Shown: piece by piece, positions 57,116 to 64,000 of the stretch
Position numbering within the stretch: position 1 is the stretch's first letter
How the letters are laid out: each line of letters begins with the position of its first letter
Source: Symbiodinium natans
Lineage: Eukaryota > Sar > Dinophyceae > Suessiales > Symbiodiniaceae
Assembly: GCA_905221605.1 (NCBI GenBank)
Contig: CAJNDS010002124.1
Span: 1 to 64,000, forward strand
DNA length: 64,000 bases
Reading direction: 5' to 3'
Translations under genes and position numbers: made by a program
Notes under the pieces: model-generated
Told to the model about the DNA's origin: nothing
Seen by the model: the letters and a program-made list of their open reading frames with translations, nothing else
Database searches by the model: none

Positions 57116-57329
57116 GCACCTTGCTGACCTTGCTGGTTCGCGGGGCTGCTTGCGGCAACTGGCTGGACCCACTTTCCAGAATTAGGAGTGACAAAGTACG
57201 AGCCGTCAGATTGGCGCTGCTGTTGAAAACACCGTCAAGGAAACGGACGTACTTGTGTAGAGCTGCCTGACAAGGTGTACAGCTGTATAGTTTGCCTTGT
57301 GGCATGTTGCAATCGGCCAAAGGCGCTCC

Positions 57330-59705
57330 CACAGAATCCATATGCTAGTCACAATGCATCCTTGGATGTCTCCCGACCGTGTGTTAAGGGCAGTTCATGG
57401 CCATGCCATGCAGGATTTTTATTTCTCCTACTCCTACGAGCTCAGTCGCACGGTCCAGCAGAACCTGGCAGATGCCAAGTGCGCTGCACGAGGCAGCAGG
57501 AGTTCATTTCCGAGTTGAGGTTCATGTGCGTGTGGCTGTCGGAGGGGTTTGCGTGAATTTGTGTGTTGCGAGGCGAATGTTGTTTCTGATTGAGTTGCCA
57601 GTGATGTCAGGTCAGCTCAGACCGTTGTATGTGGAGAAGGACTTGCAGCATCTACCAGTGGGGAAAGAAGTTGAGTGAATGCATGATTGTGACAGTTGTG
57701 AGCCGTGAGCACCATGAAGCAGTTGAAGAACATGCAGCAAGGATGCCACAAAGCATCACAGGTTTGTGCCAGGGCCTGAGCACATCTGAGGCTCTGGAAG
57801 TTGAGATAGCATTAGCATTGCGGATCATTGCGGCTTAAGATGGAACCACCACCACATGATGCCCTTTTTCGCCAACGAACGATGGCAGCATTGGTGCCTT
57901 TCGATCATTCACGGCTTCTTCGCGTGCCGCCCTGAGACTTCTAGGCACGGTCGATGGCCTTCCAGGATTTAGCATCTGCGCTGAGGCATACGAAATGCTC
58001 CTCCTTTGGCTGGACCTTTGAAGTTGCACTGATTGCCAGGTGCTCTACCATGCTTTGTTACACATCTGATTCAGTCACGCATAGCAGACGTCGTGCGTCC
58101 ATTGAGCTCACCCTCCATGCTAACGTCAAGCTTGTGCTCAAGTTAGAGGCGCTCGCGATTCTATGCAGGAACGCGTGCTGCTGCCTCGCTTTTGGGGTTG
58201 CAAGGGTGTCATGTCCATGCAAGGGCAGCTTTTTCTGTAGTGCTTTGCACATCTTTGCACCTTCCTGTTACGCACTGCGACGCATACGATCTCAAGAAAG
58301 AAGCCTCATGCCCATCAACCACACAGGAGAATTGCATGCCATCGCAGAACTGGTTTTCAGAGACTCGAGGGAGGTCTCTTCAGGGGGAGAGGTGGCCGCG
58401 CGCCTTCAAAGGAGGACTCCATTTTTCCGACCTGTTCTCCCAAGATCCGGGGGGGTGGGCGAGCCTCAGAAGTGTGCAGACGAGAGCTCAATCGGTCGCT
58501 ACTCCTCCATGATCAAGGGAAACTGTTCCGTCCCTAGCTCGTCCCAAGCCATTCCTCGTTGAAGGGAGAGGCCGGGCTTGGTATGCTTATGCGTTGGTGT
58601 CTCCGAGCCAAGAGACACAAATGGTCACAAAGCTGCGTCCCTGTTTGTGCTCTCTTTTGGCGGTGCCAACTTGATGTGGAAGAAGACTTCAGCCGAGATT
58701 TGGCTGCTCTTTCTTAATGTGAAGCGTGTAAATCCTGGCCAGCTTCGCTTGAAAGATGATGTGGAGCTAGGGCATCGTTCTGGTTTCCTGGAGTGCAAAT
58801 TGGCAAAGGGGGGAACGGGGAGGTGCTCGCTAGGGGTGGGCTCTCTAGGGAGGGGATGAAAGGTGGGTAAACAGGGGGTCGGGGAACTCCGAGCCACATG
58901 GCTGGGGCTCAGACGAAGTGCGGCATGGAGCAATGCCGTTTTGAGCTTTAAAGAAGTTGGAAAGTTTGCCCACCCGGGTGCTGAGTGGAACACAGGCTAC
59001 CGAAAGCGTGGGCTGAATGTGGATGGCCAGGCCGGTATCGGCTCTTGATATGCCTTGCTTGGTCTGACCTGAAAACGTTGAGTTGTTTAAGTACCAAGGT
59101 CGGCAACGACGTTGAAACCGAACAGCTTCTTTGCGATGATTCTCTGCGTCATCTGTCTACTGGCCACGTCATGAGCTTCGTTCAGGCCACGTGTGCTTCC
59201 GAGGTTGTGTGGCACTGACATGTTCGTTAGTTGTGATCAAGTTAGTCTCTCGCGCAGATCCGCGGTAGCGTGCCGTTGTTTTGGTCGCAAGAAGCCACGG
59301 CCATCAATCCCAAGCCCCCGGTCACGTCCTCAGCATTCTGAGGTGATTCTTTGTCATGGTTTTAAGATCGCTTGCATTTCGCTAGCATGCTTGGCGATTG
59401 TGGTAGCTGAGTGCTAATGGGACGGAAAAATGCACCAATCGAAGTCCTCTGATTCACCACCAGCGGCAAAGCTCACAGGTAGTTTATCCGCGCTGCGACC
59501 CAACATTGTCTGCCACACGGCGACACTTTGCCGACTTGCTTGAGAGGTGTGGTGATGTGTGGTGCATCGTGGAGTGCATGCAAAGCAGTTGTTCTGTATG
59601 TTTGTTGTCAGCATCTGTCAGCATACGTTAGCATGGTTGCAGGTATGGTACTCCACAGCTTGTAGTCAACCTCATGAAGGCCAAGAAGGCCCACATGATC
59701 ACACA
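57330..59705 (+). CDS. SAC-domain phosphoinositide phosphatase (incomplete)
   Basis: SAC proteins (Sac1, Fig4, synaptojanin) remove phosphates from membrane phosphoinositides. Segments in family order: 57330-57500 (DFYFSYSYELSRTVQQNL), 58011-58039 (WTFEVALIAR), about 58950-59030 (HPGAEWNTGYRKRGLNVDGQ), 59099-59185 (VGNDVETEQLL...SFVQ), 59258-59320 (IRGSVPLFWSQEATAINPKP), 59479-59546 (CDPTLSATRRHFADLLER), 59643-59705 (YGTPQLVVNLMKAKK). From 59031 on, exon phases join cleanly. Donors: GC (59031, 59186) and GT (59321, 59547, 59706). A further short exon may begin at 59988 (TEERLWVDCRK). I could not find the catalytic CX5R(T/S) exon downstream, nor all N-terminal exons, so the gene is partial, broken or incompletely read. 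Confidence 0.8.
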
Positions 59706-59866
59706 GTGAGCGTGCCTCGCTGGGACGGATCCTTCCGTTTTATATGAAGCCCTACGACATTGGGCAATGTTCAAGCTCAGCACAGACACTGCAGAGGTCC
59801 AATAACTGAGTTAGTGAGACACTACAGCATGCAGCAGTCACCAGGTCAAAAAAGGGCCACGCGAGC

Positions 59867-59892
<26 letters not shown>
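59867..59892. repeat. (CA)13 microsatellite
   Basis: Uninterrupted CA dinucleotides in a spacer or intron after the last readable SAC exon. Confidence 0.95.
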
Positions 59893-59897
<5 letters not shown>

Positions 59898-60224
59898 TTG
59901 ACATAGCTATCATAAACCAGTTCTGTTTAACGGACACACGTAAGTCGATTTCTCGTACTGGTCAAGCTCAATGTCGCGCCGAGGCAGGACAGAGGAGCGG
60001 CTTTGGGTTGATTGTCGGAAGCAGTCACTTCCTTCCTGTGTATTTCTGAACCTTTGCTGCAGACGCTGGCTCAACATTACATCCAGCCCCACGACTGGCC
60101 ACACACCCAAGTCAGTCTTTGCAACACCTGCACACTCAATCAGCGTGTTTCGTCATACGGAGGAGTGCAAAGACTAGGGCTAGGGAGGTTTTAGACCTTT
60201 ATTTTTGTCCTTGTAAAGTGGGAT

Positions 60225-61664
60225 GTGCATGAACTGCGGTTTATCTACGAACTTAGCGCATGCAATGAATGCAGGTATATGCAGGCATTTGCAGGCATAT
60301 GCAGGCATCAGTATCACACAATCAAAGGCCCAGTCCAACGGAGACGGGGATCATGCCTTGGATTCCTTGGCAATCTCTCAGATGGTATGACTGGAACCGG
60401 AATACCTCGCCCAGAGACTCCGCCACGATACCGCTACGTCTGCTCTGGAACAAGTGATGATGAGGAGGAATGCCATGGCAACAACAAAGTCCTGGCAGCA
60501 CGGAAGCGCGCAGGTTCAGTGGGACGACCGGTGCTGATTTCGCGCAAGTTAGATCGTCAAAGGCACGGGGGTACTTCGGAGGTTTCTCCTGAGATGTCCG
60601 GAGTGCCTCAAGCTGCTTTGCAAGCACCTGCAATGTTGAACTTAGGGTATCTGGACGCGGCACTCGGATTGGATCCTTTTGTCGGGAGGGACCAACGCAA
60701 TCCTGCTGACAAGAACGTGTTTGGCATCGAAGTCAGTGCAAGCTCAGCATGCCAGGCCTACTCGGTATATGATCCAGGGTCATCTGCCCAAGTTGCATCA
60801 GCTTTTGCTGGCCAGCCATGCATGGCCCCATCACGATCCTTTCAAAGATCGCAGAGTGCTGGGAGGAATGTTCGCCGAGAGAGTGCATTCTTAAGGCCAG
60901 CAGTCAGCTTCCAAGAGCTCCGATATGGCCAAGGCCAAGGTTTGGGATTTCGGCCTCCAGCACCGCCACCGTATCCCGAAGCTGGCGACACAGGCTTCGC
61001 GTTCTCACAATTCCCTTTTCCTGGTCAAGCGCAACACCAAGCCCATGCCCAGTCCCGCTTCCACTCTTTACACTCCTTCTCTTTCGCTCCGACTGCCCCC
61101 TGGATGTGCGCGACGACGGTCACTAACACGTGCTGGCGGCCTCATGAGCAGCTGCAGCAACACAAACAACAGCAGCAAACGCCAGGCCTACTTCCACCAC
61201 CACTTTGCACCCCGCACACGCCACGAAGAGATGCACAAGACTCACAGAATTCACAGAAGATGCAGCTTGGAACGAGTGAGTTTCAGATTCCAGCCGCTCA
61301 GTGCAGTGACCGAGTCTGTCCACTCGATTATCATTCCTGTGATGAGAAAGAGCAGCCCGTGCCGATTCATCATGCCCTGCAAGAACTGCAGCAGCTTCAG
61401 CCCCAGCACACCGAAAAAATTCCTCAGAAACGGGTTGGGCGTCCTGGCTGCAAGAAGCCCTGCAGTTTGAGTCGGCCTACGAATGCCTGCGCATGCTTGC
61501 GCATGCGTGCCAAGAATTCCAGGAAGCTTCGGATACCTCCAAATACCCAGGCAGCCAAGGCACGCCGAGAGATGCCGAGAGATACCCAGAGATACCCAGA
61601 GATACCAGAGTATCCGAGAGATATCGAGAGTATCCGAGATTTGAGTTCGGTTGCAAACTGCTGA
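60225..61664 (+). CDS. Long single-exon ORF, unknown product
   Basis: 479 codons open without a stop in a region where other genes are finely split. An internal ATG at 60384 (MTGTGIPRPETPPRYR) gives a more protein-like start than the first ATG at 60225. The protein looks mostly disordered: RSQSAGRNVRRESAFLRP, a Pro/Gly/Phe/Gln-rich middle (GLGFRPPAPPPYPEAG), Gln runs (LQQHKQQQQ), and a Lys/Arg-rich Cys-containing part (RVGRPGCKKPCS). The last 40 residues run through a 10-bp DNA repeat (about 61560-61640). No domain recognised. It could be an intronless gene, or a retained exon of the flanking transcripts. Confidence 0.5.
   Translation: MHELRFIYELSACNECRYMQAFAGICRHQYHTIKGPVQRRRGSCLGFLGNLSDGMTGTGIPRPETPPRYRYVCSGTSDDEEECHGNNKVLAARKRAGSVGRPVLISRKLDRQRHGGTSEVSPEMSGVPQAALQAPAMLNLGYLDAALGLDPFVGRDQRNPADKNVFGIEVSASSACQAYSVYDPGSSAQVASAFAGQPCMAPSRSFQRSQSAGRNVRRESAFLRPAVSFQELRYGQGQGLGFRPPAPPPYPEAGDTGFAFSQFPFPGQAQHQAHAQSRFHSLHSFSFAPTAPWMCATTVTNTCWRPHEQLQQHKQQQQTPGLLPPPLCTPHTPRRDAQDSQNSQKMQLGTSEFQIPAAQCSDRVCPLDYHSCDEKEQPVPIHHALQELQQLQPQHTEKIPQKRVGRPGCKKPCSLSRPTNACACLRMRAKNSRKLRIPPNTQAAKARREMPRDTQRYPEIPEYPRDIESIRDLSSVANC
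61560..61640. repeat. Degenerate ~10-bp repeat (GAGATACCCA)
   Basis: About eight imperfect units, GAGATACCCA to GAGAGTATCC, at the 3' end of the long ORF. Confidence 0.75.
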
Positions 61665-61669
61665 AGCTG

Positions 61670-62455
61670 CTCGCATGGCAAGCGTATGTTTCTTTCCATC
61701 CATTTCGGGTCCAAAGCCACCACACAGTCTACGTTAGCCTCATGGTCTGTCAAGTCTGCAGTCAAGATCAGCCAGCACCGCAGATTACCAAGATCATCGA
61801 AGATCGGGATGCAGAATGGCCTTATGTGCGGCAATCAAATCAGGTCTTTTCAGCTGAGAGGGTTTGGACGCATGTTGAGCCCGCTTGCAGGTAGAAGAAG
61901 ACAGGCCTATCAGCGAAAGTAGGAGTCCGATTCCCAGAGAGTGTCATTGGAACGACCTGGTAAGCTAGGTGCTGCTGTCTTTGCTGCCGTGCCCTTGCAT
62001 GTCTAAGGTGAAGAAATACCTCAAGTTGCAGCAGATCGGCACCCCGGGCAATGATCAAGAGCTGCACTGCGCAAACCAGAAGCCCTGCACAGTTCGCGTT
62101 CTCTCTTGCCATCTCTTGCCAAATTCTGTAAATGTGAACGCTTGTGATTGATACAGAAGTCTCCTATGTTTCCAGTTATTTCGTACCCCCAAGGCACACG
62201 ACGGGTGACCACTACACAGGTGCTCTCTGCGGCAGTGTTCCGCCGAATGAAGGCACCCCGTATTGACAAAAAGTAATCAAAGGACTTTCTCTCGCTAACC
62301 TCGCCCAGGCTCCTTGCCCACTGGGAGCACGCCCAGCCAACCCAGCCGTACTTGTATCTTTCCGAGGCCCTCGCACAATCTCAGGCAGGAGCATCGCATT
62401 TGCATTGAGGTTGTTCTTGAATCGCCTGGATGCTGAAACACTTACCTTTTATCAG
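61670..62455 (+). other. Spacer between long ORF and MAT2B-like gene
   Basis: Only short frames without motifs. 62435-62455 is a T-rich tract ending in ATCAG, the likely acceptor of the first recognised MAT2B-like exon. A 5' exon with the start codon should lie here but was not identified. Confidence 0.4.
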
Positions 62456-63760
62456 GTCGCAGTCGTCCGGTGCGCGGATCCTCATTACTGGCGCAAGCGG
62501 TCTGCTGGGGCGGCAGGTCATGCAGGCTTTCAGCACATGGCAGGCGGACATGCGGTTGCTTGTTGCTGCGCGATTCATCACCAGTGCACATCTCAATGTC
62601 AAAGTGTCCATCCAGTCATGCCGAGTCATGTGAGTTCATATCGGCGCGCAGGTGCAGGGTGTTTGCAAGCGCCGAGCACGACTGCCGAACATAGTCGCCT
62701 GTGAGCCTCAAGCAGCAGGGTCATGGAGAGTGACGGCCGGACAGGGGTCGCATTGTCCCTTCTAAAGTGCGCTGAGGACCTGACCAAGGAAGGTGCCAAA
62801 CACTTAGATTCGAAAGGTGTCCTTGAGTCGAGTACGTCGCAAGGATCGGCTTTGTGAAGCTTTGTTCCATTTTGCTCCTCAGATGCCTCAGGTCATAGCC
62901 AAACTCATGGAAGATTATCGCCCACATGTTGTGCTGCACTTGGCAGCAGAGTGGCGCCCAGAAATGCTCCGACAATATCCGGAGCAGGCTAGGCGATTAA
63001 ATGTGGATGCCACAGGCTCGGAGGGCTCGGAGTCTGAAACGTTCTAAGACACTTGGCAGTCAGTCACTAGCAGGGGAACACGGCAAGCCCAAGCTTGAAA
63101 CTTTGGGGCCTTTGGGCCTTTGGGCAGGCATCATCGCTGCAGCCTGTGAGAGCCTTGGGGCTTGGCTCGTGCTTCAGTTTGCATCAGTCTGCACAGCCTT
63201 TCCAGGAGTTCAACCGTGAGTTCCCAGCCTTCGGTTGCGAATTGGGATTAAGCATGATTATGCATGCTTGAGCATGATCAAGTCTTCAAGCTCGGCTTGA
63301 ATACAAGGTGCATGTAAGCGCCGACTGTGTTTTTGATGGCAGCTCGCCTCCCTACACGACCGTGTCGAAGCCAAATCCGCTCAGTGAGTATGGTCGCTGT
63401 GGCTGGCATTCAGGTTTTGTTTTATTCGGCTCTTCAGCGGCCAGTTGCAACATGTTGCAAAAGAATGGCATGAGTTTTTCAGATGAGGTTGGCATAAGCT
63501 CCACAGTGAGCAGTTGGCACAGGCGGCTTGTCCACAAACAGCTATACTCCGGGTCCCCTTGCTGTATGGCCCGCTGGAAGAGTCTTTGTCGGAGTCGGTG
63601 CTTTGTCTGCAAATTGGGTCCACATGCATCTGCATCCAACAGCGGCGATTCCTTCTTGTGCGACTACAAAGGCGGTGACCAGTTTATATGCAGATCTCGC
63701 AAACGGCATTCGCAACCTGGCCAGACTTTTCTGATGAACAAAGGTCACAGGATTTCACAA
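62456..63760 (+). CDS. MAT2B/RmlD-like extended SDR protein (partial, runs to edge)
   Basis: NAD(P)-binding Rossmann protein related to methionine adenosyltransferase subunit beta and dTDP-4-dehydrorhamnose reductase. Segments: from 62456 (RILITGASGLLGRQVMQAF, glycine motif GxxGxxG), about 62735-62785 (LLKCAEDLTKEG), 62892-63015 (PHVVLHLAAEWRPEM ... RRLNVDATG), 63128-63168 (IIAAACESLGAWL), 63308-63392 (VHVSADCVFDGSSPPY ... PLSEYG), from 63542 (AILRVPLLYGPLEESLSESV), and about 63680-63730 (DLANGIRNLARLF). The joins 63015/63128 and 63168/63308 are in phase; donors are GC at 63016 and GT at 63169 and 63393. The exon that would hold the YxxxK motif was not found. The 3' part lies beyond the window. 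MAT2B versus RmlD role cannot be decided. Confidence 0.82.
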
Positions 63761-64000
63761 GCAGAATCACTGTTACTTAAAGGAGGATTTAATTTAAGTT
63801 TGGGCCGTAGGCTTTCCCTTTTTGAAGGAGAAGTAAAGGCATTCCCTCCGCACCTCGGGCCTGCCATCAGGGAAGATTTTCTGAAAGTTTCTGAAAGGGT
63901 ATACATGTAGAATCAGGACAGAGGACCTGACAGAACCTGCGACTGCTGTGGAATCTACCTCCAGCCTCCGAATTTTTTCCCACCCTCTTCAGAAGGGGCA

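Overview
The window looks like nuclear DNA of a dinoflagellate, most likely a Symbiodiniaceae-type alga (an inference; no ribosomal or spliced-leader marker is present). Four lines of evidence point there. Conserved genes are cut into small exons by short introns, many with GC or GA donors instead of GT, and the exon-intron joins carry direct repeats such as CAGGC. All recognisable host genes lie on the + strand, as in unidirectional dinoflagellate gene clusters. Interstitial CCCTAAA (plant/dinoflagellate telomere type) repeats are present. Decayed reverse-transcriptase elements of the kind common in these genomes lie on the - strand. Most of the window is not obviously coding.

Layout. 1-150: short tandem repeats. 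0.26-8.0 kb: retroelement graveyard, with a + strand LTR-type gag fragment interrupted by a - strand poly(A)-tailed non-LTR element, further RT pieces and a fold-back (MITE-like) element. 8.7-17.3 kb: no gene recognised, simple repeats only. 17.3-20 kb: interspersed repeat families, including a (CAA)n tract. 21.5-22.4 kb: an AT-rich island unlike its surroundings. 22.4-30.4 kb: scattered coding-like + strand segments, unidentified.

30.5-38.2 kb is the gene-dense core: methionine sulfoxide reductase A (30498-31545), a splicing factor 45/RBM17/DRT111-like protein with G-patch and UHM (about 31.9-35.67 kb), and an ESCRT-III CHMP3/Vps24-like protein (36261-38173). 39.6-41.7 kb: G-rich and TATATG repeats. 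42.0-42.8 kb: a conserved-looking unknown protein with a His-Pro repeat tail. 43.8-44.6 kb: a GC-tract minisatellite. 46.2-48.3 kb: a 2.1-kb array of a 9-bp unit, open in all six frames. 51.5-52.9 kb: a CCCTAAA-rich block bracketed by inverted repeats.

54.7-64.0 kb is a second gene region: unidentified exons (54.7-57.1 kb), a SAC-domain phosphoinositide phosphatase (57.3-59.7 kb), a long single-exon ORF of unknown function (60.2-61.7 kb), and the 5' part of a MAT2B/RmlD-like gene running off the right edge.

The host genes are housekeeping genes (protein repair, splicing, membrane remodelling, phosphoinositide and methionine/nucleotide-sugar-type metabolism) and do not form an obvious pathway. 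Exon joins were worked out by eye from reading frame and family conservation; no transcript evidence was available.
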